Assembly (NCBI GenBank): GCA_020809705.1
Contig: CP085826.1
Location: 1,054,001 to 1,118,000 of the forward strand
From: Calonectria ilicicola
Lineage: Eukaryota; Ascomycota; Sordariomycetes; Hypocreales; Nectriaceae
Length of the DNA stretch: 64,000 bases
Direction of reading: 5' to 3'
The notes under the pieces were generated by a model. It ran no database searches, was not told the DNA's origin, and was given only the letters and a program-made list of their open reading frames with translations. Below, piece by piece: positions 32,133 to 43,392 of this stretch. The position numbers and the translations under genes were made by a program. Every line of letters begins with the position of its first letter. Within the stretch, counting starts at the first letter, position 1.

Positions 32133-33297
32133 TTTGGCTGGTATCAAGTGCGTGATTTGTGGTGTGGAAGTTGTGGTGTGGAAGTGGTGTTGTGAAGGAG
32201 CAGAGTTGGCTGGATTTTATCAGATCCAGTCTTGATCAGATAACGGAGACGAAAAGGGAGGGCATCATCTGGTCCCTGCCCATGCCCCACTTCTCACCGC
32301 TTGTCCTTATCAGATGGCCTCATTTTACATGTATTTCCCGAGAGGCGATAGGCTTACCTCGGTTGAGTGAAGTTATCGCCGGGCTTTCTCTGTGATTCTC
32401 GCCGATCTAAGTGTCGCATCATGCCACCACATATCAGCGACCAATAGAACAGGCTAATTCCCGTGGTTCCAAAAACTAACGGAGCAAGTAATTGGCGCGC
32501 ACGGCAGCTAGGGCTAGATTGTCCGGTGGCTTGATCGCCCACAGAGGTGTTCAATGTTTAGAAAATATGTGAGCAACGCTTGGGACATTGATATAAACCC
32601 GCGTGCGCCATCGCACCAATGATACAGGGATGTTGTCATCCCCTTCAGACTACATGCGCAGTGGATCTGCTGCATCCCCACAATACTGGGGAAAGAGCGA
32701 AAGTCAGGTTGGGGTTTGTGAATCTCAAATGATTGGCTAGAGGTCCAAAACTCATCGTGGACAAGATCAACTGAGTAATGCGTTTCTCTAGCCAGCCGAT
32801 TGAAAAGGCCAAGTCTACACTACATTGGAGTCTAGGGGAATGCGACATCACGTCACGATGCCATTCACAGCCGAATAACCCGCACACCCCTGTCGTCGGA
32901 CGCGACAGCGAGCGGGGAAGCAGGACGTCTTTTGACCCACAATATTCATATCAACCACATTATTCAAGTGAAGGCAAGCTCGATATTCACTCTGGATCTT
33001 ATTTCTGGGCCTTCAAGCTCCAGCTTTTTCCCATTACTCAACCTAACTCCGAAGAATATAATGTAGCCCTAACCAGAAGTCTCAGGCCTCCTTTTGGGAC
33101 TTGACGTCAATACAATACGCAGAGGACTCCCAAGAATACTTACTATTGTAAGGAGGTATGATCCTTGGCCACCCTCTCGGCGTGATCTGCCTGAGCAGCA
33201 TCAAAAGCCTTGTCTACAACCACGATGCTTATCCGGCAGATTTAGTTTGGTCTGTCACCATAACGAGGGTATCACAACTATAGTCATACCCATTGGC
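32133..33297. other. intergenic stretch carrying a dispersed repeat copy
   Basis: A short CA/GT-rich segment (GTGGTGTGGAAG) lies just upstream of the GNAT gene. A copy of repeat R2 lies at about 32940-33060. No gene supported. Confidence 0.45.
32940..33060 (+). repeat. dispersed repeat family R2, copy 2 (degenerate)
   Basis: Aligns to about 50070-50160. The shared track is GAT-TTCACTCTGGATCT-ATTTC-GGGCC-TCAA, then CCCA-TACTCAAC/CCAATCC. Edges are approximate. Confidence 0.4.
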
Positions 33298-34526
33298 TCA
33301 AGTCATTTTGGAGCAAGATTTTGCATCCCAAAATCGACAAATTGATGATTTCCTTATCTCCAAGAGATAGAGGACCCGCCCCAATATTCGGAAGCAAATG
33401 TCCTGCCTTTGCAGATGCCTGGAGCATATTGTCATATATTCCACCCTTGGCATTAACATCGACTCCGGCTTGCAGCAGTCCGTGGATTGTTGATCTGTCG
33501 CCACTTTTGAGCGCTGATTGGAGTGGGCTTCCCTATTCACCACCTTGTCCTTTGACAGCTGTACCACTTTTAGGCAATAGCTGAGTAACAGCCCAACGGC
33601 CTCCTGCTACTGCTAACTGGAGAAAGTTGGATCGCATCTTGCCTTGCGCATTTATATCAGCGCCTTTTTCAAGCAAGGTTTTGACCACAGCCTTGAAACC
33701 CCCCTTCACTACCTCTTTGAGTGCATTTGACGATTTTCGCCCGGCAGGTTGACATCAGCGCCCGCTTCAAGCAACTTATTCACCATCTGCTTGTCCCCAT
33801 TGCCTGAGACTATCCCGAGCGTATTGTTGCCACTCTCAATTTGGATGTTGGCATCAGTGCCCACATCCAGCAGCAATTTAACAATATACTTGTACCCTCC
33901 TCTTACCACTGCCTGCAGTGGGTTGGTGTATTGATGTGGTGGGATATCCGTTATTTCACCACTATCCAGTAGGAGCTTTACAGCCTCCATATAGCCCCCG
34001 CTGGATTTGGCGTATGGCTCTTTCTGAGAATCCCCGCGTGTGACGTTCAAGTAGCCTATTCTGTCAAGTAACAGGCCCACAGCCGCCATATGTCCCCGAG
34101 CCGTAGCTGCCGGAAGAATGCCTTCAAACACTCCTTGGTTGGCTTTGGGATTCGCACGAATAGGAGTTCCACCGCTTTATTGGGCCAGTGCAGATGCCGC
34201 CTAAAGGGAACTTCCGTAGAATCCGCCTTCCATATTTGGGTTCGTTTCTGTCTCGAGGAGGGTTGGACCACCAACTCGTGGCCGTGAGCTGAAGCCGCTT
34301 GTAATGCGTTGCGATAGATGCTACCTGACGCTCTCAATTTAGCACCCGCTCCAATCAAAAGCTTTAACATAGCCTCACGACCATTGACTGAGGCTGCTTC
34401 TAGTAGGTTGCCTTGAAGGTTGTCTTGTAAATACTGTTTGTTTAACTTGTGCGAAACCTCGCTTTTATTCTCATCTTCGGGTTTTAGATTTATCGTCTCC
34501 GTGTTTTCGCTCCGATCGTGATACAT
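33298..34526 (-). pseudogene. ankyrin-repeat protein remnant
   Basis: Ankyrin units run through several registers: LLEAASVNGREAMLKLLIGA, LQAASAHGHELVV, TARGHMAAVGLLLDR, LQAVVRGGYKYIVKLLLDVG and GNGDKQMVNKLLEAGADVN. A shifted frame then has VVKGGFKAVVKTLLEKGADI and AVAGGRWAVTQLLP, an in-frame stop (GGTGAATAG) and more repeat. At least two frameshifts and one stop break it. It is probably the C-terminal half of a NACHT/ankyrin NLR; no NACHT or start remains upstream. Confidence 0.75.
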
Positions 34527-35621
34527 CCTGGCCTTTTTCCTCTCTTTGAAGAGCTGCAGTATCCCCCTCTACTTACTGGGTTGCTATTATGCTGGTAGTT
34601 CTCGTGACTTCACCGTCACCCGGGTGGCTACCCTAGAGGCTTCTCGGCCGAGCATGGCCACTCACGGCAAAGGGCTTCTCATTGCGACTGTCGAGAACTC
34701 CCTCGGGGTGAATGACTTGACAACAGGGATTAGATTTATACAGAACAAACCCTTGTGGCTATGTTTGTGGTCCCTGGTACAACTTGGCAACCTTCCATCA
34801 GTCCGATTTACAAAACGGCCCACTGTCAGACATAGCTTCCATTCATTCTAGCGTTGCTCCGTGCAACCAGCCAAATCCGGCCGGCAAAGGGCTAGGTCCG
34901 AACAACCTGTCCTGGGTCGGATATAGTAGTTGCGAATTTAATCATGGCGCAAAGGGGGCAAAGCAAATCAGGCTAAATGCAAGAGCAGTCGATCTGCAAA
35001 CCCATTTACTAGCCAAATATCATGGACCTGAATGGAGCATTAATGTATTCATCAACACGCTGAGAACCTACTGCGGCCTAAACATTGTCTTTATACCGTT
35101 CCTTGTTGAAATTAACTTTGGATGCGTATTAAACCCCCGTGCAAAACACTTTTCTGTTTGTTTAATTAATAAGAATAATTATCGTATGCATGCTAGATCC
35201 TCCTTATAACGTTCTTTTACAAAATAGCCAAAGCGGTCAAATCCTACATTGCTAAGTGTATTGAACGCGTACATCCTAGGAATAAGTAGCCGGTGTTAAA
35301 GCTTCTATTCGTGGGAAATAGTTTCTCCGGAATGCTCCACTCGGGGTTTCACCGTTATCCAAAACATATACTTCCTTCTTTAATGTAATGATTTGGGGAA
35401 TATTTATTGCCGAAATGTAACGTCAAGGGTGCTTAATATTTCGTTTCAGAATTTTTGTGGAATCACCTGAGATGAATCTTCTCGCATTTCTCGTGGAAAG
35501 TGTAAAACTAATGCAACCCCCAAACTGCCCGCAAATGAGAATTTTTGTTTCTTTCCTCACAGCCACTGGTGGTTAACCTTTACGTTCATTTTTTATCTAT
35601 TTGTTCGGATCTCATTTCACG
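34527..35621. other. intergenic stretch
   Basis: A plus-strand open frame of 141 codons (34784-35209) has no recognisable domain and looks like chance. AT-rich promoter side of the esterase gene. Nothing supported. Confidence 0.45.
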
Positions 35622-36683
35622 ATGTTCTTTAGTCGAGTGCTGGCATTTGCAGCGGGCTCGAGTCTCTCTCTCTCGTTTGTGGTCAGCGGCGCAGCCTGCA
35701 TCGTGAAGCCGTCCTCATCTTCCTCGACCGTCAGACCCACATCTATAAAAACATCTTCGGCAGGGGCACTCAGTTCTTCTACGGCAATCGCCGCTGTAGA
35801 GGCTTCTTTGATTTCATCGGCCTCAAAGACGAGCATCGTACCAGCTGCTGCATCTACTGTGACCGCTGATTCTGCAACAAGCGATGGTACCAAGTACATG
35901 GTCATTTTTGGGGATTCTTATTCGTCTACTGGGTTTTGGATAACGAACGGATATCCTTCCTCCAGTAATCCCATGGGAAATGGTGGCTCCACGACAAGTG
36001 GTGGCCTAAACTGGGCTGGTATGGTGACAAAAGACTACAACACCTCTCTAGTTTTGACGTACGACTTTGCCGTCTACGGCGCTACTGTTGACACCAGTCT
36101 TGTCAGAGGCTCCACTCCGGATGTGGAAGATCAAGTTGGTTATTTCAACCAATACCTGGCCAGCAAGCCAACCTACGCACCGTGGACGTCGGACAACCTG
36201 CTCGTCGCAGTGTGGATCGGTATAAATGATGTGGGTAATCCGTGGTGGGATGGTGTCGCATCACCCATCGACTCGATAATGGACAAGTACTTTCAGCTGT
36301 TGCAAAACCTGACTGACACCGGTGTGACAAACTTCGCACTCTTGACTGTCCCACCTTTCAATTACGCGCCTTCCTTTCTTGATCAGAGCGAGGCATCACT
36401 TGCCAACCTTGTTTCTAATATCACAGCCTACAATGATGCTCTGAACACACGCCTAAATACCTTCAAGACAGCCAATGCCGGGATAACAGCTCAGGTTGTA
36501 GAGACGGAGGCTGCGTTCAAAACTGCGTTAAATAATCCTACTACATATGGAGCAACTGACGCGAAATGCTCTAACACCGACGGTACTACTTGCCTTTGGT
36601 ATGATGGATATCACGCAGGGCAAGCTATTCACAAGCTAGTTGCGCAGGCTTTCGTCAGCGCGTTAAAAGGATCCTTCTTCTGA
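35622..36683 (+). CDS. secreted GDSL/SGNH esterase (CE16-like)
   Basis: Intronless, 353 residues from the ATG at 35622. Signal peptide (VLAFAAGSSLSLSFVVSGA), then a Ser/Thr/Ala-rich low-complexity spacer to about residue 90. SGNH-hydrolase block I is VIFGDSYSSTGF (nucleophile S99), block III is WIGINDVGNPWW, and the C-terminal DGYH carries D328 and H331. This order matches carbohydrate esterase family 16 acetylesterases, which remove acetyl groups from hemicellulose oligomers. There is no carbohydrate-binding module; the Ser/Thr spacer sits where one might be. It is probably extracellular and fits the arabinanase at 48 kb as part of plant-wall breakdown. The substrate is inferred. Confidence 0.88.
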   Translation: MFFSRVLAFAAGSSLSLSFVVSGAACIVKPSSSSSTVRPTSIKTSSAGALSSSTAIAAVEASLISSASKTSIVPAAASTVTADSATSDGTKYMVIFGDSYSSTGFWITNGYPSSSNPMGNGGSTTSGGLNWAGMVTKDYNTSLVLTYDFAVYGATVDTSLVRGSTPDVEDQVGYFNQYLASKPTYAPWTSDNLLVAVWIGINDVGNPWWDGVASPIDSIMDKYFQLLQNLTDTGVTNFALLTVPPFNYAPSFLDQSEASLANLVSNITAYNDALNTRLNTFKTANAGITAQVVETEAAFKTALNNPTTYGATDAKCSNTDGTTCLWYDGYHAGQAIHKLVAQAFVSALKGSFF

Positions 36684-38562
36684 TACGAGATGGTAGACAA
36701 TTTTCTTTTTAGGAATATATACCCCAAGACAGGAGGGATTATTACATCCACTGTTGCTACTAGAGATGTATCACATCAGAATTCATTGTCAATATTGATC
36801 GAACCTATTAACCTTGTAGGCTAGAAACATTGGATTCATCCGCGGTGAGAGAAAATTAGTCATGTACTGCTATGAATGTTGTAGGTATTAGATTGCTGCC
36901 TTGTATGTCCTATTCCAGGATAGAGATAAGGTCGTCTTGTCACATTCCTTTGAGCAGTAGGTCTTGTTAGAGTCGAGCGCTATGAATGCATTCTTTACGT
37001 AAAAATGTATCAGGGTTGTAAGTGTTTTTAAGTGGGAAATGAAAAGGCTGCGGGTACCTCCGAAGGCTCTTTTTCACTAGCATGAAACAATATTCTAACA
37101 GCCACCTACGGCCACAGAGATATTGAGAAGATGAAGTTCCTCGTGTTTCCCCTAATCCGCGCGAGGCTTCCTTCAGTATCCGATGATGAACTCACAAGAA
37201 TCCGGGGTATAACTACATATACACGTCTAAATATACTCCCCAGAGATATCGAGAACTGTTTATTCTAGTCCACAAAACTTGAATCTTCTTTGGATAGATC
37301 TTGACTAGCCTTAGCTTAGACAAGATGTTGGCACGTACACACAGGACGTGGGATTCAGCGAAGGAAGTATATATATGGAAAATCGGCGATGCTCTATTTT
37401 ATCTGAAGTAAGTTCCAATAAACAAGTTATACCATCACACCAATTTTCAAGGCTGCAATTCGTCACCTCAAAGATTATTTTAACTAAGCTTTAATTATTA
37501 TAACTCGTACAGATACAATTGGTATTTGGGCCATAAAACTGGGAAGTTTTTTTTAGTCTGCTCACTGTACAAGCTGGAGGCTGATGTCTATAGAAATAAG
37601 ATGGCGCATTACCCAAGTGACTAAAGCACACCGACAGTTTGACCTTGTCCTTCTGCCCTAAAAATACCCTGTTAAGAACATGAAAAAGAATGGGGCACTA
37701 AGATGAAAATACCGTCCGTCACATTTCCGCCACCAAGAAGTGGCTGTCCAGCAGCTTTGACCTCTGCTACTTGATGCCACAACTCGGACCAATCTCTTAA
37801 AAACGGCCAATCGGACGCCGCACTTGGACTCATTAAACAGATTTGGGTGGCCCTTAGCTGCGATTGCCATCTGCCAACCCGAAGCGCGTCTGTGCTAGGG
37901 CGCCGGCTAGCGCCAACACTGTTGACTAGGTACTGTTGCTTTTGTGGTACGTATAGTGCTAGTGGAGCAAAGCCTACCAAAGCCATGGTGAATGCCTCAA
38001 ACCTAAGCAGCGCACCTCAAATGTGCCATCGATCTGACGGCAAGCCACGATCTGGGTGTCTTATTCAGGGCATTTTTAGGCTGTCTCGAAGTTCCAAAAT
38101 TCCCCAAGGTGGACAAAGTGGGTGAGAGGAAAAAGGAAGAAAAAGAAAGTGGCAACCCAACATGCCGGGCAACCCCTGGCCCTCAGTTAGCCACAAACGA
38201 GCAAGGCCATCAGCTGTGTTGGAAAGGGGGCTACAGTGACCCATATTTACAGTGACTTGACTTACTTGACCTGGCGATCGCCAGCTAGGACAGTTGATTG
38301 GGCCATGGAGCCCTATTTCCTTGAATGGTTAAACTGGTCAGAATCCTTGCAATAAGCAAGGCTCTTGCTTTGGAATGGATGCCGGATTCACGATAAGCCC
38401 ACAGGATTTTGTTTAGTGCCTTGGCATCGCAGAGCGGCACGCGTCCATGATTTACAAATAAAATCCGAATAGCCTCTCCATTCTATCTACCATATCAATC
38501 AATCATTACTTACTTTCAACCATCTAATTCTACAGCGGAACTACTCAAAAAAGACTGTCAAA
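36684..38562. other. long intergenic stretch
   Basis: 1.9 kb between the esterase and the GPI protein. Overlapping chance frames at 37.66-38.1 kb on both strands lack domains. Nothing supported. Confidence 0.45.
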
Positions 38563-39225
38563 ATGCGTTCTTACCAGTTGTTATCTATCGCTGCCTCAGC
38601 CGCAACTGTACACGCCAACCTGCACCCGCGAGACCTTCAGGAATGTTACGATGCGGCGAGTGATGTCGTGTCCATCATGACAGATCTTCCAACCCCCGAC
38701 GCAAGCCTCTACAGCTTCATCGCCGAGCAAACCGAGTGGCCCACCATGACCGGCAGCTGCGATATCCCGGCCATCACTGGTTCACTGGCTGACGACTACA
38801 CTTCATACGTCGCAAGCTTTACGGAGTGGGTTGTGGACCACAAGACAGACTTCAGCAAGGTTCTGGCTGCCTGTAGTGACGTCCCGGAAATGGCCAGTGC
38901 CCTTGGAGAGTACCGGACGAAGCTCTGCTCAGAATACACCTTTGTCACTCTAGAAGCTACTACTGAAGCCACCACCAGTGCTGCCACCAGCACGCCCACT
39001 GCGAAGACTACCAAGAAGGCCACCAGTCAAGCCACCATCACCAGCGCGGCCGGTAGCAGCGCTAGAGGAACCCCCTTTGCATCAGCTACCAACACTACCA
39101 GTTCGTTGAGCAGCGGCAGCAGCATTGCCACCGAGACTCAGTCTGTTAATGCTGCTCCCCAAAATACCAGTATGGCCATTGCTGCTGTTGGCATGGCTGG
39201 TCTCGCTCTTGCTGGTCTGTACTAG
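38563..39225 (+). CDS. GPI-anchored Thr/Ser-rich surface protein
   Basis: Intronless, 220 residues. Signal peptide (MRSYQLLSIAASAATVHA), then an LHPR processing-like site and an alpha-helical N-terminal domain of about 110 residues with four cysteines (ECYDA, GSCDIP, AACSDV, KLCSEY). A Thr/Ser/Ala-rich stalk follows, then a hydrophobic C-terminal segment (MAIAAVGMAGLALAGLY) preceded by small residues, as in GPI attachment. The domain resembles fungal infection-structure-specific-like proteins, but the match is by pattern only. It probably sits in the cell wall or plasma membrane. Confidence 0.82.
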   Translation: MRSYQLLSIAASAATVHANLHPRDLQECYDAASDVVSIMTDLPTPDASLYSFIAEQTEWPTMTGSCDIPAITGSLADDYTSYVASFTEWVVDHKTDFSKVLAACSDVPEMASALGEYRTKLCSEYTFVTLEATTEATTSAATSTPTAKTTKKATSQATITSAAGSSARGTPFASATNTTSSLSSGSSIATETQSVNAAPQNTSMAIAAVGMAGLALAGLY

Positions 39226-40681
39226 ACGTGTGTATTTAGGCCGTGTTAGTTGTGGAATATGTATAAATCGCGATATAATGTGTATTTCTGAAGGTCGAAT
39301 AAGTTGTTAACGCGCTATGAAGCTTATTCAGATCTACTTTTATAGAGAGGGAAATACTAGAACCTCCATTATTTAAATAATTTAGCCATCAATTGATATG
39401 CCCTTAGTTTACTGCGCTATCAAAAAGTAAGCCCCTTCCTTGGCTGCAACCTCGCCAGTGCCTTCGAGGACTTGGAAAAAAAAACTCCCTATTCTAATAT
39501 AAGGAACCGCACTTGCGGAAATATAAGTTCTGAATTGTAATTATGGTTTGCTGTGCTCTATGCAGTCTACTTTAAATATGTGTATGTGAATTATGTGACC
39601 CATGTCCACGATTCAATACCTTCCATGAAAGTGGCGTGCTGCAGAGCTTGTTGAAGGGGCAAATGAACGCTTAGATTCGATAATTATGTGTTAGTGCTCA
39701 TTAGCTTTATATGCTATTGCCGATTAAAGCTGTGATCCTAGTCAATATGGATGACCCTTGGCAAGGCACAGGCCGTCGATATTAACCATGTGTTCTATTA
39801 CTGCCCCCTGCACTGGTCCATTCGTCTGAAAAGTACCAGTGTTGTAAGTGTTACGGCTTGGTTCACCGTAGGTCTCGTAGCAGCTGTTTTCTGTGCCTGT
39901 AACCACGTTCAATGCGATTATAGACTTATCTTTTGGCCTCACTGGCTAATCGATGTAAGGCAATACACGGATTCCTAACACTTCCCCACCGCGAAAGTAT
40001 GACGAAACATGTTTTTTATTGGCCGCCAAAAATTAAATATACAATTAGAGATATCCGGATAACGTGAAGCTGTTATTTAACAAGACAGTGAGTTTTTAAC
40101 GAATCAAAATGCGGAATATGAAATTTATTCACATGTATAGTCTTTAAGTCATCTCAATCACGGTGAGTGTTTCAACGAACGAACCATATGCTTAAGAAGG
40201 CTCGCTTCAATACTAGGTATTAGAACGTGTCATCGCCTATCTTTCTCACACCCTATTCAATTTATGGATACTCACACCACCCTTCTTTAGATACACAAAA
40301 GAATATAAATATAAAAAGACCCGGGAAGGGACTAGTTTGTTAAGGAGATATTCAAATCTAGTGAGTCTAAACTGTGATGCCAACTGCATTGTTTAAAAGA
40401 TGTAAGTAATTGTACATGATAGAAAGTAAGTTGCATATACCCAGGCTTGGTACATTGATATAATCTAATTATCCACTCTATTGTCCCTCCATTTATCCCT
40501 CCAAGAAGCAAAGGAAAATATTTGTTGAGATCAGGGATAGCGTCCACACGAGTAGAGCTTCGAGGGAAGCTACTCCAGTGCGTAGACCCACTGTGTGGGG
40601 ATTTTGATTTAGCAATTAGGAGATGAAGCTAGGCGGGAGAGCTCACACATTGTAGGAGATGATCAGGCCAGTGAGAACTCG
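39226..40681. other. intergenic stretch
   Basis: AT-rich, between two convergent genes; only short frames. Nothing recognised. Confidence 0.5.
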
Positions 40682-41278
40682 CTACTCGAGTCGTTCTTCG
40701 CGCTCCTGCTTCTGTTGCTCCTGAAGATACTGCCTGTACTGTGCGTCTCCCAGGGCACTGCCGGTAAATGGAAGATTTTTTGCTCCAGATTGACGCTTTT
40801 CGAGTGCTTCATCGCGCTCCTGCTTTTGTTGTTCCTGAAGATACTGCCTGTACTGTGCATCTCCCAGGGCACTGCCGTTAAATGGAAGAAATTTTGCTCC
40901 AGATTGACGCTTGCCGAGTACTTCATCGCGCTGCTGGTTCTGTTGTTGTTGGACTTGCTTCTGATACTGCAAGTCTGCCCAGACACTACCTGTCATTGGG
41001 TAATTGTTGTACTGGCGCTCCTCCAGGCCTTCATCACGCTTCTGGTTTAGCTGCAGGTCCGTTATGATACTGCCTGTCCTCAGACGACCACCCATATCAA
41101 TCAGCTGACGCTTCTCGTGTTCATCATCTCGCTCCTTGATGCTCTCATCGTGGACTTTCTTAGGAACAGGTTCACGCGCGTGTAGCTCTGCCGCTGGAGC
41201 CTTGTCATCCTGGACGTTGGCAACAGGGGCGGCCATGGCCGACGCGATCATGGAAATAAGAACAACACTAAACTTCAT
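40682..41278 (-). CDS. secreted repeat precursor with dibasic sites (Kex2-processed repeat protein candidate)
   Basis: Intronless, 198 residues. Signal peptide MKFSVVLISMIASAMA (1-17), then an acidic/basic pro-region. Four tandem units follow at 58-88, 89-124, 125-162 and 163-198. Each begins with Gln directly after a basic pair: KR 56-57, ER 87-88, KR 123-124 and KR 161-162. An extra KR is at 80-81. Each unit holds a conserved core of the form (T/N)GS-x-x-x-D-x-Q-(L/Y). Units 3 and 4 are nearly identical (QSGAK-x-LPF-x-GSALGDAQYR), and the DNA repeats with a 114-bp period. The layout is that of a Kex2-processed repeat protein or dikaritin-like RiPP precursor, whose peptides are cut out at KR in the Golgi. 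No UstYa-like oxidase was seen nearby, so a simple secreted-peptide precursor is equally possible. Confidence 0.85.
   Translation of the reverse strand: MKFSVVLISMIASAMAAPVANVQDDKAPAAELHAREPVPKKVHDESIKERDDEHEKRQLIDMGGRLRTGSIITDLQLNQKRDEGLEERQYNNYPMTGSVWADLQYQKQVQQQQNQQRDEVLGKRQSGAKFLPFNGSALGDAQYRQYLQEQQKQERDEALEKRQSGAKNLPFTGSALGDAQYRQYLQEQQKQEREERLE
40701..40928 (-). repeat. 114-bp tandem repeat, two near-identical units
   Basis: CGCTCCTGCTT at 40701 recurs at 40815, with high identity across the unit. More diverged units follow towards 41110. The length of 38 codons keeps the frame, as expected for selected coding repeats. Confidence 0.85.
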
Positions 41279-43392
41279 GATGAAGTTATTGTAGTTTAAA
41301 ATGCGATATATGTATGGAATATGAATGCAAGGAAAGAAGATATTGAATATATTTGAAATGAATGATGGAGAGAATGGCAGTGTGTTGATCTAAGAGCGCA
41401 ATAAATGAATTCTGAGCGGCAACTAATAGAGTAAAGGTGATGAAAGGATGGTACTTGTAGATATTAAAATTATCATCCGGCAAGAGATATCTGCGAAGTA
41501 GGTTCTTATCATTTGATCTTACTAAGAGAACGCATCTATGGGGTAATGTTGATATTCTAGGAGCGTGTAGTGTTCGATTGGTTGCCTTGCTCGGTTATAC
41601 CTGCCCAGGATCCAGGAAGTCCCATGTATGTAAAGCTTAATAAATTAGATTGTTTCAATATTTTGACTTGTTCATAACGAAACAAAGCGTAGCCATATTA
41701 TGAAAGTCAATATGCTTGGCTCTTGGCTCCCAACTTCTTAGTAAGAAATAAGGGTGCACCTAACGGAGGTGTTTCATATTTCATTTTCGGTTAAAACAAA
41801 CACGTAATGAATGGCCCGCAATCGTTGCTACGCGGTACGCATCCAGTTCCCGGCCATATTTGAAACACAAACGCTCTTCTTTGTTACGTAAAGGAGCGTC
41901 TAAGGCGGTACTCCCTGCTTGAGATCAATTGTTTGATGCCCATTTTTGTTACTGCCAACCTAAATGCAGGCTCGACAGTAATTCGAGAGTTCATACAAAT
42001 GGCCAATCAGATGGAGTTAATTTGAGCTAGAGAGGTAAAGGATCGAAACTTCGACGCCAATAGTGGCGCCTATCGTACGGACGTTGCATGATCAATATAA
42101 ACTTTCTGCGAACTCCGATCGGAGAAGGATATGAATTTTCCGTGACAAGGTATCCCATAATTAAATGAATGGGCGATCGGTTCCAGAAGCCGAATTCAAC
42201 AACTTAATTACTATTAAAGTTTTCGCTAAATTGATTTAAGGATTCATGAGTAAGAGGTGCAACGTGGAGTGAAGCGCGTAGGGCGCAGGGCGCAGGGCGC
42301 AAGTGTAACCTATGGTGTCATCGTGCAAGATGAGCAGTTGAAGATATGTTTATGGTAATCTATACTAGTATAGCTGGCAGTTGAAATCTGGAATTTAGTT
42401 CGGTTTTTTCTAGCCAATAATTAAACGTCACATTAAAGAACTTGTCGAATTATTTCAGTTTCGTAAATCGTTGACGTTAATGTCAAATTAAATCTAGTAC
42501 TTTTTAGCAGAGTGCGGTCACATGATGATTAACTGCATTGACCCCAACTAATTCTGGGCCTCCAGAGCAAGCATATATCTATTTGGAATGTCGAACCGAC
42601 AAGCTCCGCAATAAAATTACGATTGCGGCACACGTCTTGAGGTCGCTCACGCCCGGCTAATTAGAACGTGTGGATACGAGAAACACGAAGGGTTCAGTTG
42701 TCGATCAAAGAATGTGTGATTCAGGTCTTCACCGGCAAATTTAGCCCGCTTCGATAATCCATTGCCAATATGAGGGGAAATATACGTTGCCCAAACTCGG
42801 TAGCACCATTCACACTAGCCTTGACGAGAAATTTATGCCAATTTTTCCCACTTGTAGAGGCGTTGGGATATAACAGGAATCGCAGTGCCAAGATCAATGG
42901 ATGAGTCTTCTTCCGAGTGTCCCACCATTGCCAGAGCTATGGGTGAAGCCCTTTTATCTGACTCATTCTCACCAACAGCTATGTGCTGACTAAAAGAGCC
43001 ATCCAAGTGCGTGACGGAACTCTAGGTTGCCTCTACTGTGTATTCAAATTGCAACTGGGTCAAACACGAGGCAGATGAAGGAAGAGACTGAGCAGAACTC
43101 AGAATCTATTGTCAAGTTCTTTTTTCATCACATCTATGTTGAGGTAATCTAAATTTACCGCGTACTAGATAGCGAAGAAACATGTGTCGTCTTCTTTTTG
43201 TTCTGCTCTGCCCAAATAGTGTCTGAGATATGAGATATAGCGTGAGGGCGTCATTCAGCAAGGCAACGATTTTTTAATAAATCAAAATTCGAAATCTTCT
43301 TGCACATATAGTCCATACTTCACATTAGTGTTTGCGCCACCAGTTTTTGGGTGCATTATATGAATAAAACTAAATAATACATGAAGATGTTC
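41279..43392. other. long intergenic stretch
   Basis: 2.1 kb, AT-rich. Holds a short AGGGCGC tandem at about 42281-42302. Searched for a partner oxidase or transporter for the repeat precursor and found none. Nothing supported. Confidence 0.45.

Noticed and set aside
34784..35209. 141-codon plus-strand frame
   Set aside because: Amino-acid composition is random-like with no recognisable motif; it lies in a degenerate stretch.
40663..40986. Second repetitive frame in the dibasic repeat gene
   Set aside because: It is the shadow of the 114-bp coding repeats; the main frame has the signal peptide and conserved units.
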